The translations under genes were made by a program, and so were the position numbers. A DNA stretch of 41,152 nucleotides from JARYMI01 sp037444845 (GTDB lineage Bacteria > Acidobacteriota > Aminicenantia > Aminicenantales > UBA8522): the NCBI GenBank assembly GCA_037444845.1, contig JBBILQ010000019.1:1-41152 (forward strand), written 5' to 3'. The notes beneath the pieces are model-generated. The model was not told the origin of the DNA, searched no databases, and saw only the letters and a list, made by a program, of their open reading frames with translations. Shown here in pieces: positions 8,098 through 15,766 of the stretch (position 1 is its first letter; each line of letters starts with the position of its first letter).

Positions 8098-10131
8098 TTA
8101 TTCTTTCTCGGCTGATTCCTTAAGCCGGTATTTCTCGAACCATTCGCGAAGATAAAGCTGCTGGAGAAGCCTGTGGGAAGGCCGGCGCCAGCCGTGGTAC
8201 TCTTCGGGCATTCGGACCAAGAGCGTCTCTTTCTTTAGCATCTTAAGGGCCCGGTAATACTCTTCACTCTGGCCGATCGGCGTCCTCAAGTCCGCTTCAC
8301 CTGTCATGACCATTGTCGGCGTTGTGACGTTGGCGACATAGTGAAGGGGTGAGCGGACGGCGTATTCCATCGGGTCTTCCCAGGGGTATTTCTTGAACTG
8401 CCGGTACCACATGTGACCGTCTGTCGTTCCGACAAAAGAATGCCAGTTAATTACCGGCCTCATCGACACAGCGGCCCTGAATCTGTTTGTGTGGCCGACA
8501 ATCCAGGCCGTCAGGACTCCGCCGCCGCTGCCGCCGCAGACAAAAAGATTATCCTTATCGATAAAACCCTTGGCGATAGCCGCGTCAACACCCGCCATGA
8601 GGTCGTCGTAATCCTTTCCCGGGTAGGCGTACTGAATGCCGTTGACAAAATCCTGTCCATAACCCGTGCTTCCCCTCGGGTTAGTGTAGAGGACGGCATA
8701 ACCGTTGGCCGCGAAATTCTGCCATTCCCAGTTGAATGCGACGTTGTACATCGCCCACGGCCCGCCATGGATCCATAAAAGAAGCGGGTATTTCTTGGCC
8801 GGGTCGAACTCGGCCGGTTTGATGAGCCAGCCCTGGATGTCCCAGCCATCTGCAGATTTATACCAGAGCTCCTCGACCTCGCCCAGCTTGACGCCAGCCA
8901 AGACATCCTGGTTAAGGTCGACAAGCGTCTTAAAGACTCCACGCTTAGTTAGGCTAAACGTGATGAGATAGCCGGGGCGGTGGAAAGTTGAGAGCACGGC
9001 GGCAGCCTGGCCGGTCCGGGAAAGGGACAGTCCCATCAAGAATTGCACTCCCTCGGTTAGTTTCTTGATCTTTCCATCCAAAGCTACAAAATAGGCGTTT
9101 GATTCTCCTTTTTCGGCCATCAGATAATAAACGCCCGAGCTATCCGCCGCCCAGATGAGGTTAGCGGGCGAGTTGGGGAGCCCGCCGGCCAGAAGCTTTT
9201 TATTCCCTCCATCTTTGTCCATCAGATAGACATCGGAGAGATGACTGGTATAGTCTTTATCATCATAGCCCGTGTAGGCAATCCACTTTCCGTCGGGCGA
9301 AACCAACGGTCCCCGGTCAGGCCCCTTTCTGTCTGTTAACGCCTTGACCTCGAGGGTTTTGATGTCGACAGAGTAAATCTCCGAGTCGCCCTGCTGGTAC
9401 TCCGGTTCCGGCTTTCGAATAGCGGAAAAATAGATCTTTTTGCCGTCCGCCGACCATTCAGGGTCGTTATGAGAATAATCGCCCGATGTCAACTGATTCG
9501 GCGTGCCTCCAACCTCAGCATCGATGATGAAAATATGCGAATTTCCTTTTGGCAGCGGGCCCCGGCCGTCGCTTCTCCAGGAAAGACGGTCAATGATGAT
9601 AGCCGGTTCCGCCCATTTCGCGCCTTTCGGCCGACGGGGAAGCTTGACGCTCAAAATCGGCTTCTCATCAGGAATGAACATGGTAAAGGCCAGGCTTTTT
9701 CCGTCGAGCGACCAACTCAGGCTTCCGGGCGCATCCTCAACACGGGTGAGCTGGGCTACCTCCCGCGTGTCCAGCCACATGACATGGATTTGAGAAGTCC
9801 CATCCCGGTCCGATAGAAAGGCAATCTTCTTTCCGTCGGGGGACCAGAGCGGTGACGTATCTCGCCAGTTGCCTGGCGTCAGCTCGCGCAGCCTCTTTCC
9901 TTCGATGTCCACGATCCAGAGGTTGCTGTTGGAACGGTCAGCCATTTTGTCCACCCAGGTTCGGGTGAAGATAATTTGCTTGCCGTCTGGTGAGATTGCC
10001 GGACTTCCGACCGATTCCATCTCCATGAACGTTTCGAGGTCGAGAAGCTTGACATTCTTGGACTCTTCTCCCCAAGTTCCCGGGAGAATGCTCAGGCAGA
10101 GACAAATAAGCGCGAAGATAGTTTTTTTCAT
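8098..10131 (-). CDS. Exported S9 family peptidase (prolyl oligopeptidase / acylaminoacyl-peptidase type)
   Basis: A 677-residue secreted serine peptidase. ATG 10131 is preceded by GGAGG at 5 nt, and residues 1-21 form a signal peptide. Residues about 30-400 are a TolB/PD40-type beta-propeller with several 'SPDGK' blades. The C-terminal alpha/beta-hydrolase domain has Ser535 in 'GGSGGG', Asp614 in 'GEADLRTP' and His646 in 'EEYHGW', a complete triad. Family members cleave oligopeptides with limited substrate size because the propeller gates the active site. It lies 37 bp upstream of the exporter genes and downstream of the aminotransferase on the same strand, so co-transcription is possible. 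Confidence 0.92.
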   Translation of the reverse strand: MKKTIFALICLCLSILPGTWGEESKNVKLLDLETFMEMESVGSPAISPDGKQIIFTRTWVDKMADRSNSNLWIVDIEGKRLRELTPGNWRDTSPLWSPDGKKIAFLSDRDGTSQIHVMWLDTREVAQLTRVEDAPGSLSWSLDGKSLAFTMFIPDEKPILSVKLPRRPKGAKWAEPAIIIDRLSWRSDGRGPLPKGNSHIFIIDAEVGGTPNQLTSGDYSHNDPEWSADGKKIYFSAIRKPEPEYQQGDSEIYSVDIKTLEVKALTDRKGPDRGPLVSPDGKWIAYTGYDDKDYTSHLSDVYLMDKDGGNKKLLAGGLPNSPANLIWAADSSGVYYLMAEKGESNAYFVALDGKIKKLTEGVQFLMGLSLSRTGQAAAVLSTFHRPGYLITFSLTKRGVFKTLVDLNQDVLAGVKLGEVEELWYKSADGWDIQGWLIKPAEFDPAKKYPLLLWIHGGPWAMYNVAFNWEWQNFAANGYAVLYTNPRGSTGYGQDFVNGIQYAYPGKDYDDLMAGVDAAIAKGFIDKDNLFVCGGSGGGVLTAWIVGHTNRFRAAVSMRPVINWHSFVGTTDGHMWYRQFKKYPWEDPMEYAVRSPLHYVANVTTPTMVMTGEADLRTPIGQSEEYYRALKMLKKETLLVRMPEEYHGWRRPSHRLLQQLYLREWFEKYRLKESAEKE

Positions 10132-10209
10132 GCTTCCTCCTTTCTTATGCAATCTTTTTCTTCCTGTTTTGTCTTCGCCGGCCTGATGGCTCTCATGATT
10201 TCGGCTCCC

Positions 10210-11475
10210 TCATTCAGCCAGCAGCTCATCGAGGGCAGCCAGGAAGGCACGGGCTTCCTCGAAGCTGTTGTAATGGGCAAAACTGGCCCGGCAGACGCTG
10301 TCTTTCCGAAAATGACGGAAGAAAACCGCCGAATAATGGTTGCCGTCAGCGATCTGAATCCCCCGCCGGTCCCAGAACAATTTCTTTGTCTCGCTGGGCC
10401 TCTGCCCCGCTATCTCGAAAGCAAAAGTCGGGTCCCGATGAGACGAAGATTTTTGGTCAATAATCCCATAGCAGCGAAACTTGGAGCCCTCGAGCTGTCT
10501 GAGCTTATCCAAGATGATTCCCTTAACCTCTTTTTCAAAACAGGCTATGGCATTCATGACCCGTCTGAACTTGGCCCGGCGGTTGTCTTTTGTGAGCTGG
10601 GTCTGAGGGGTAAGCTCGCCGTCAAGCCAGAGAAGGTATTGGAGCGCTGCTCCAAGCGAGGCCAGGGCAGAATTGTTCAGAGTCCCCTGCTCATACTTGA
10701 ATGGCGAGACATTCTTGTTCGTTTCGACGCGGTAAGGCTTCATTTTGTCAAGGAGTTCTTTTCTCCCCCAGAGGACACCCAGCATCGGCCCGAAAATCTT
10801 GTAGCCCGAAAAAACGAGAAAATCGCAGTTTATTTTTTGAACATCGATCGGGCCGTGTTGCGCATGATGAACGGCGTCCACGCAGACAAGACAATTGGGC
10901 GTTTTCGCCTTGATCTCGGCCACAAGCTCCTGGAGAGGCACGATCGTGCCCACGCCGTTGGAGGCCAGGGGGACGGCGACGAGAGCTGTGTTTTTCGTTA
11001 CAAGAAATAGAAGATGCTCTATATCCAGAAGGCCCGGGTCTTTGATTCGAGCCCTCCTCACTTCGCCATCCCGCCATTTTCCACCAACCATTTCCCAGGG
11101 GGAAATGTTAGCCATGTGGTCAAGGTCGGTGACGATAAGGTTGCGTTGCCCGGCAAACAGGCCGCGCAGGGAGACAGCCAGGTTAAACAGAGCTTGAGTT
11201 GTAGAAAAATGGAAGCTGATTTCGTCTGGGCTGCTTGCGTTCAAGAAATCAGCGGCGATTTCCCTGATATGCCAGTGGAAATCTTTGGTCGCCTCCTCAG
11301 CGGGATAAATTTCGCCAGGAAGAGAATTCAGCCAGGTCGCTCCCTCGGCCATGGCCTTAGCGGCTGTATCGACAGTAAGGGTTCCTGCAGCCGAGTTGAG
11401 ATAGATTCTCCTGTTTCCCCGGATATCCCTATCGATTTGAGGAAATCGCGAGCGGATTCGGCCATGAACAGCCAT
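10210..11475 (-). CDS. Class V aminotransferase / cysteine desulfurase-like PLP enzyme
   Basis: A 421-residue fold-type I PLP enzyme. Lys226 in 'FSGYKIFGP' is the Schiff-base lysine, Asp200 in 'CVDAVHHAQH' binds the pyridine nitrogen, and His203 follows as in SufS/Csd/isopenicillin-epimerase-like proteins. 'HFSTTQALF' contacts the phosphate. I chose ATG 11475 because a promoter lies at 11543-11513; the longer frame to 11538 would begin inside that promoter, although ATG 11505 remains possible. No obvious cysteine loop for persulfide chemistry is visible, so cysteine desulfuration is unproven. Kynureninase-like, epimerase-like or amino-acid lyase roles are alternatives. The neighbouring peptidases suggest amino-acid catabolism. 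Confidence 0.85.
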   Translation of the reverse strand: MAVHGRIRSRFPQIDRDIRGNRRIYLNSAAGTLTVDTAAKAMAEGATWLNSLPGEIYPAEEATKDFHWHIREIAADFLNASSPDEISFHFSTTQALFNLAVSLRGLFAGQRNLIVTDLDHMANISPWEMVGGKWRDGEVRRARIKDPGLLDIEHLLFLVTKNTALVAVPLASNGVGTIVPLQELVAEIKAKTPNCLVCVDAVHHAQHGPIDVQKINCDFLVFSGYKIFGPMLGVLWGRKELLDKMKPYRVETNKNVSPFKYEQGTLNNSALASLGAALQYLLWLDGELTPQTQLTKDNRRAKFRRVMNAIACFEKEVKGIILDKLRQLEGSKFRCYGIIDQKSSSHRDPTFAFEIAGQRPSETKKLFWDRRGIQIADGNHYSAVFFRHFRKDSVCRASFAHYNSFEEARAFLAALDELLAE

Positions 11476-11512
11476 GAAGCGGGTAAGCCTTGCGTCTTCA
11501 GGCATGCAGAGA

Positions 11513-11543
11513 ATCATATAGCATACGGGCAATGCCATGTCAA
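11513..11543 (-). promoter_or_regulatory. Promoter of the class V aminotransferase gene
   Basis: The minus strand reads TTGACA (11543-11538), a perfect -35. After 17 bp comes TATATG (11520-11515), or after 19 bp TATGAT (11518-11513), as the -10. Transcription would start near 11507, just upstream of the chosen ATG. It lies in the 94-bp gap after the gamma-glutamyltransferase gene. Confidence 0.6.
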
Positions 11544-11569
11544 AAAACAGGTCCCGTCGCTGTTCTCAG

Positions 11570-13426
11570 TTACCAGGAGATGCCGTAGTCTTCGCCGTAG
11601 TTCGACGACCCGCCCCAGAAAGTGCCGTGCTTCCAGTCAAAAAAGATGGCGTTGATCGGGCCGGAGGTGTGCTTCTTGACGCTCAGCCTGTAGCCCATCT
11701 TGGCCAGCTTATCCCTGGTTTCTTGACTGACCTTCTCGTTTACGTCGAGCTTGCCGGGAGAAAATTCGTGGCGGCCAAAAGAACTGCGCATCTGGTAGCT
11801 TGTGATATTCGGCGCTTCGCACGCCTGTTGAACGTTCATACCGAATTCCACAATGTTCAGAAAAAATTGCAGAAGGTTCTGGTCTTGACTATCTCCTCCC
11901 TGAACCGCGAAGGAAAGGAAAGGCCTCCCGTCTTTGAGGGCAAGGCCCGGCGTGAGCGTTGCTCGCGGCCTCTTACCCGGCGCTATGACGTTGAACGGGT
12001 TTTCGGCCTCATTCAGGACGAAACTTTGGAGGCGCTGGCTCATGCCAATGCCCGTGTTGCCGGCGAGGCAGGCCGGAATCCAGCCGCCGCTTGGAGTAAC
12101 CGAAACCACCCATCCCTGTTTGTCAGCCGCCTGGATGGATGTTGTTCCCGCGGAAAAGCTCGACGAATCTCCTTCTTCCTTGACGCTCGTGTCCAGCCAT
12201 TTTTCTAGATAATGGAGATAAGGGTTCTTTTTTCCCTCGAACGGGTAAGGGTCGCCTGGTTTGACCGCAGGATCATTGGCCATCCAGTCGATGAGCTTCA
12301 ACCTCTCTCGGGCGTAATCTTTGGCCAACAGCCCCTTGACCGGCTCTTCAGGAGGAAAATACGGGTCGCCGTAGTAAAAATCGCGGTCTGCGAAGGCCAG
12401 GTTCATGACCTGGTAAAGGGCATGGATGTATTCGGCGCTGTTATGGCCCATCTTCTTTAGGTCGAGGTTTTCGAGCATGTTCAGAGCCTGGAGCATGACC
12501 GGGCCCTGAACCCAGCAGGTCAGCTTGTAGACGTCGATTCCTTTGTAGGAGGTCATGACAGGCTCTTCAAGATGGACTTTCCAGTTCGCCAAATCATCCC
12601 TGGTGATGAGCCCTCCCTGCTCTTTTGAACCCCTGACAAACTCCTCGGCAATATCGCCTTTATAGAAGCGATCGTAAGCTTCGTATATAGCTTCTTTGCG
12701 GCTTCTTCCAGAAGCGAGCGCCCTGGCTTCAGTTTCGACGAGTTTTTTCAGGGTTGAAGCCAACTCTGGCTGGCGAAAGATTTCGCCGGGCTCAGGCGCT
12801 TCCCAGGACTCTCCCGCGTGCGGCAGGAGGACTTTCCTTGAATACGGCCACTCCTTGATTCGCTCTTTTTCTCGCTCGATACTATCGGCCAACTGCTTTT
12901 CGATCGGATAGCCTTCCTCGGCCATCTGGATGGAAGGCTCCAAAACCTCCTTTAAACTCATGGTTCCAAATTCTGCCAGCATGACCATCAGCCCGCCGGG
13001 GGTTCCAGGCGTGACGGCTGCCAGAGGCCCGTGTTCAGGCGGATAGCGCAGGCCTTTCTTTTTGAAAAACTCAGGAGTCGCGCCGGTCGGGGCGACGCCG
13101 AGCGCGTTGACTCCGATGACTTTCCTGGTGACCGGGTTAAAAATAAGCGCTTGAGTTTCCCCTCCCCAGCTCAGGACATCATACATGGTGCAGACGGCAG
13201 CCAGCATGGCGCAGGCCGCATCCACCGCGTTTCCTCCCTTCAGGAAGGTCATCGCACCGGCTGTGGCTCCGAGCGGTTTCCCGGTGATGGCCACCCAATT
13301 CTTGCCGTGGAGCACGGGTTTTTCTGTCCGCTCGGCGGCAGGGACGCTGACCGAAAGGACAAGCAGCGCGAGGCCCAGCACGGGCACCGCCTTGACGATC
13401 AAAGAAAAAATATCTTTTTCGCTCAT
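11570..13426 (-). CDS. ggt: Gamma-glutamyltransferase (secreted, autoprocessed)
   Basis: A 618-residue Ntn-hydrolase of the gamma-glutamyltranspeptidase family. ATG 13426 has GAGGAGGAG just upstream; the frame continues 90 codons further without family similarity. Residues 8-30 form a signal peptide. The autocatalytic site is 'SAGTTSIQAAD', with Thr428 as the predicted nucleophile and new N-terminus of the small subunit. 'GGNAVDAA' (64-71) and 'TPGTPGG' (139-145) are family blocks, and the small subunit carries a 'PSGGW' stretch near 445-449. The enzyme removes or transfers the gamma-glutamyl group of glutathione and related amides in the periplasm. The substrate may be broader, because many bacterial members act as acylases. 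It sits upstream of other peptide and amino-acid genes. Confidence 0.92.
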   Translation of the reverse strand: MSEKDIFSLIVKAVPVLGLALLVLSVSVPAAERTEKPVLHGKNWVAITGKPLGATAGAMTFLKGGNAVDAACAMLAAVCTMYDVLSWGGETQALIFNPVTRKVIGVNALGVAPTGATPEFFKKKGLRYPPEHGPLAAVTPGTPGGLMVMLAEFGTMSLKEVLEPSIQMAEEGYPIEKQLADSIEREKERIKEWPYSRKVLLPHAGESWEAPEPGEIFRQPELASTLKKLVETEARALASGRSRKEAIYEAYDRFYKGDIAEEFVRGSKEQGGLITRDDLANWKVHLEEPVMTSYKGIDVYKLTCWVQGPVMLQALNMLENLDLKKMGHNSAEYIHALYQVMNLAFADRDFYYGDPYFPPEEPVKGLLAKDYARERLKLIDWMANDPAVKPGDPYPFEGKKNPYLHYLEKWLDTSVKEEGDSSSFSAGTTSIQAADKQGWVVSVTPSGGWIPACLAGNTGIGMSQRLQSFVLNEAENPFNVIAPGKRPRATLTPGLALKDGRPFLSFAVQGGDSQDQNLLQFFLNIVEFGMNVQQACEAPNITSYQMRSSFGRHEFSPGKLDVNEKVSQETRDKLAKMGYRLSVKKHTSGPINAIFFDWKHGTFWGGSSNYGEDYGISW

Positions 13427-13499
13427 GCCCTCTCCTCCTCTCCAGTCCTTCGGCTGAAGGATTTTTAGGTTATCGCCTGACGAGTTTTCTTGGCGAGGT

Positions 13500-13877
13500 C
13501 TATTTTTTCCTGTACGTGTGTTCCAGAAGAATGACCCTATCCTCGGTTTTGATCTGGGTGAATTCGACTCCCATCTCGAACAACTCTTCCTCGTAGACGC
13601 TCCGAGACCAGCGGACCAAACCCACGGCCTTGACGAGCTTCCGGCGTCTGGCAAGTGCAATCTCGACTCTGACGGGCGTGTCCCGGGGGAGGGCAAGATT
13701 GGTCATGACCCTGATGCCGCCGGGCGAGATATCCTTGGTCAGTGCGTTGAAAATTCTCTTCTCCGAATACAGCTTGCCATCTGCAAGAATTTCGATGATG
13801 ACCTTATCCTCTTCTTTGACCCGGCTTTCCCTGCGCCTTTCTTTGGCCAGCCAGGTCTCTTCTCTTTTGCGGCGCAT
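13500..13877 (-). CDS. PilZ domain protein (c-di-GMP receptor)
   Basis: A 125-residue single PilZ domain. The two c-di-GMP-binding signatures are present: RRxxR-type arginines (Arg15/Arg19 within 'RRRESR') and 'DISPGG' (Asp50, Ser52, Gly55), followed by the beta-barrel strands and 'EMGVEFTQI'. The basic N-terminus could act as a flexible linker. Such proteins change the behaviour of a partner when they bind c-di-GMP. No diguanylate cyclase or phosphodiesterase is encoded nearby. It is the first gene of the long minus-strand run and is driven by a good promoter at 14003-13975, divergent from the sigma factor gene. Its ribosome binding site is weak. Confidence 0.88.
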   Translation of the reverse strand: MRRKREETWLAKERRRESRVKEEDKVIIEILADGKLYSEKRIFNALTKDISPGGIRVMTNLALPRDTPVRVEIALARRRKLVKAVGLVRWSRSVYEEELFEMGVEFTQIKTEDRVILLEHTYRKK

Positions 13878-13974
13878 AGCTAGTTTTCTTTATGGTATTA
13901 GTCGAGCAGCATGGCTTTTTTGATAAATCTCCGTTTCACTTTTTCGGCCCCTCATTTTAAAGAATTCACCAGAG

Positions 13975-14003
13975 AATATACCAAGAAAAGCCCGCTATAT
14001 CAA
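13975..14003 (-). promoter_or_regulatory. Promoter of PilZ gene (minus strand)
   Basis: The minus strand has TTGATA (14003-13998), a 17-bp spacer and TATATT (13980-13975), each matching the sigma-70 consensus at 5 of 6 positions. It would give an untranslated leader of roughly 90 nt before the PilZ ATG. It is divergent from the rpoD promoter about 50 bp away. Confidence 0.7.
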
Positions 14004-14010
14004 TAGATAT

Positions 14011-14025
14011 CTAAGGCGTCCTTAG
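14011..14025. promoter_or_regulatory. Palindrome between divergent promoters
   Basis: CTAAGG (14011-14016), CGT, CCTTAG (14020-14025) is a perfect 6-bp inverted repeat followed on the plus strand by CTATTTTTT. There is no plus-strand gene upstream for it to terminate. An operator for one or both divergent promoters is the likelier role. This is inference from position only. Confidence 0.35.
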
Positions 14026-14048
14026 CTATTTTTTGCACAATCCCTACA

Positions 14049-14084
14049 AATTCTATTGAATTTATAGAATTGCTATGATATAAT
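14049..14084 (+). promoter_or_regulatory. Promoter of the primary sigma factor gene, overlapped by inverted repeat
   Basis: TTGAAT (14056-14061) is followed after exactly 17 bp by a perfect TATAAT (14079-14084) with a TG extension (TGA-TATAAT). The inverted repeat AATTCTAT (14049-14056) / ATAGAATT (14064-14071) straddles the -35, a place where a bound protein would block RNA polymerase. Predicted start is near 14091, leaving a leader of about 200 nt. Confidence 0.75.
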
Positions 14085-14090
14085 TTATTT

Positions 14091-14291
14091 ATTATGTGGG
14101 TTATTGCTTTGCTGGCTGGGCAAAAACCCGCCATCCCAAAACCCCTCCTTTTGCTAATTCCCCTTTACAGCCAGCACTTGCTCTTTTTTCTCGAGTTCAA
14201 GTCGCGTTTGGGAAGGCAGACCGAACGTGTTTTCGCAACGAATTCAGCTATTCCGAAGTTATGAATATTTGGAAGAAATCATGGTGACGGG
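14091..14291 (+). other. About 200-nt untranslated leader of sigma factor gene with alternative hairpins
   Basis: No convincing gene is present. TGCTGGCTG (14110-14118) and CAGCCAGCA (14168-14176) form a perfect 9-bp stem. Six bases after it comes TCTTTTTT, so the stem plus T-run resembles an intrinsic terminator with a long loop. A second hairpin, GGC(T)GGG-CAAAAA-CCCGCC (about 14114-14132), uses part of the first arm and cannot form at the same time. This is compatible with an attenuator but not proof of one. Two overlapping short frames begin at 14094 and 14096 without ribosome binding sites. Confidence 0.4.
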
Positions 14292-15737
14292 ATGTCTAAA
14301 GATAGAGATACTGAAATGGACAGACGACCATGGCTCTCCCCTGTCCGTGCGGAAAACGGGCCGGTTTTAAGCCTCATCGACGGCCTTCCGGCTGAATGGG
14401 AGGAGCGCGGTTGCTTTCTGTCGGAAGCTCCGGGAGAAAGCGAGGACGGCAGCCAGGAGTCTCTTCCTTCGTCCGGGAGCTCCGACAATGATCGTGACCT
14501 CGTGGCCACCTATCTCAGGGATATGGGCCAGGTCATGCTCCTGACCAGGGAAGGAGAAATCCGTCTGGCCAAGCGCATCGAAAGGGGAAACAGGCTCATG
14601 CTCAAGGGCCTTTTCGCTGCTCCCTTTTTTCTTGATGAACTGAAGGCTTTGGAAAAGAGGAGCAAAGCAAACACGCTCTGCTTGAAAAAGCATTTCGATT
14701 TTCCTGTTCAAGAAACTGGAGAAGAAAATCTCAATAAAAGATTTAACAAAATCAGGGCCGAGGTCAAAGAGATTATCAGAAACGCCGGTCGCCTGAAGAG
14801 GGCTCAGGCCAGGAGAAAACGGTGGGTTCGGCAGGCCAGGCAGGTCATCGGTTTGATCAAGCAGATAGAAAAATTCAACCTCCGGCCCGAGATCATAGAA
14901 GTCATGGCCGAACGAGCCCTCAACCTGCCAGACAAAGATAAAAGCCGCAACAGAAGGAAACTCTCCCTGGCTCAAGCCACAGCGGCCAGAATGATAACCG
15001 AAGGAAAAAGGATAAAAGACCAGGCGAAAAAAGACCTGGTTGCGGCTAACCTGAGGCTCGTCGTTTCTATCGCCAAAAGATATCAGAACCGGGGTCTTCA
15101 CTTTCTTGACTTGATCCAGGAGGGAAATATCGGGCTGATGCGGGCCGTCGAGAAATTCAACCACCGTCTTGGCCATAAGTTTTCGACCTACGCCACCTGG
15201 TGGATCCGCCAGGCCATCACGAGGGCCATCGCCGACCAATCCCGGACCATCCGCCTTCCTGTCCATATGACTGAAACCCTGCAAAAACTGGCCAGAGCCA
15301 CTCAGAACTTTGTCCGGGAAAAAGGCCGCGAGCCGACTTGCGCAGAGTTGGCCAGTCGGACCGGGCTTTCTCAAGCGAAGATCGACGAGATTGTCCAGAA
15401 TACCCAGGAGACAGTGTCGATCGAGCTTCCCGTCGGAGAAAACAGCGAGAGTTTGCTCGGGGATTTCATCGAAGACAAGACCGTCCCTTCGCCCCCTGAC
15501 ACGATCATCCATTCCAGCCTCAAGGAGCAGATCGATGAGGCGCTCAAGAACCTCACGGACAGGGAGGCTGAGGTGATCAAGTTGAGGTTTGGCCTCGACG
15601 AAAGCGGCGGCCGGACGCTTGAAGAGGTAGGCCAGCAGCTCAGTGTGACGAGGGAACGAATCCGTCAGATTGAATCTAATGCTCTGCGCAAGCTCCAGCA
15701 TCCTGTCCTGAATGCCAAGCTTAAGTCCTTCGCCTGA
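14292..15737 (+). CDS. rpoD: RNA polymerase primary sigma factor (RpoD/SigA family)
   Basis: A 481-residue group 1 sigma-70. Region 1.2 ('VATYLRDMGQVMLLTREGE') is at about 69-87. A basic non-conserved insert occupies about 100-230. Region 2 starts at 'DLVAANLRLVVSIAKRY' and includes 'FSTYATWWIRQAI', the -10-reading and melting segment. Region 3 ('LARATQNFVREKGREP') and region 4 with 'EEVGQQLSVTRERIRQIESNALRKL' complete it. The protein is shorter than E. coli RpoD (613) because region 1.1 is replaced by about 65 acidic residues without clear similarity. ATG 14292 has only a weak GGTGACGGG upstream. It is monocistronic and ends 29 bp from a convergent gene. The consensus-like promoters in this window fit its conserved regions 2 and 4. 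Confidence 0.95.
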   Translation: MSKDRDTEMDRRPWLSPVRAENGPVLSLIDGLPAEWEERGCFLSEAPGESEDGSQESLPSSGSSDNDRDLVATYLRDMGQVMLLTREGEIRLAKRIERGNRLMLKGLFAAPFFLDELKALEKRSKANTLCLKKHFDFPVQETGEENLNKRFNKIRAEVKEIIRNAGRLKRAQARRKRWVRQARQVIGLIKQIEKFNLRPEIIEVMAERALNLPDKDKSRNRRKLSLAQATAARMITEGKRIKDQAKKDLVAANLRLVVSIAKRYQNRGLHFLDLIQEGNIGLMRAVEKFNHRLGHKFSTYATWWIRQAITRAIADQSRTIRLPVHMTETLQKLARATQNFVREKGREPTCAELASRTGLSQAKIDEIVQNTQETVSIELPVGENSESLLGDFIEDKTVPSPPDTIIHSSLKEQIDEALKNLTDREAEVIKLRFGLDESGGRTLEEVGQQLSVTRERIRQIESNALRKLQHPVLNAKLKSFA

Positions 15738-15766
15738 CTTTGGCGCGGCCAGTCAAGGAGCAGGTT

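Noticed and set aside
11537..12208. 223-codon plus-strand frame within the gamma-glutamyltransferase gene
   Set aside because: Antisense shadow without features; the opposite frame is a full-length enzyme.
13446..13466. TCCTTC-GGCT-GAAGGA-TTTTT hairpin resembling an intrinsic terminator
   Set aside because: The T-run is on the plus strand while both flanking genes are on the minus strand, so it cannot terminate their transcripts; no plus-strand gene precedes it.
14094..14287. Overlapping small frames at 14094 and 14096 in the sigma factor leader
   Set aside because: No Shine-Dalgarno sequence, no recognisable features, and the starts lie within a few bases of the predicted transcription start.
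14367..15701. 444-codon minus-strand frame opposite the sigma factor gene
   Set aside because: It is the antisense shadow of rpoD, with no similarity to any family and no ribosome binding site.
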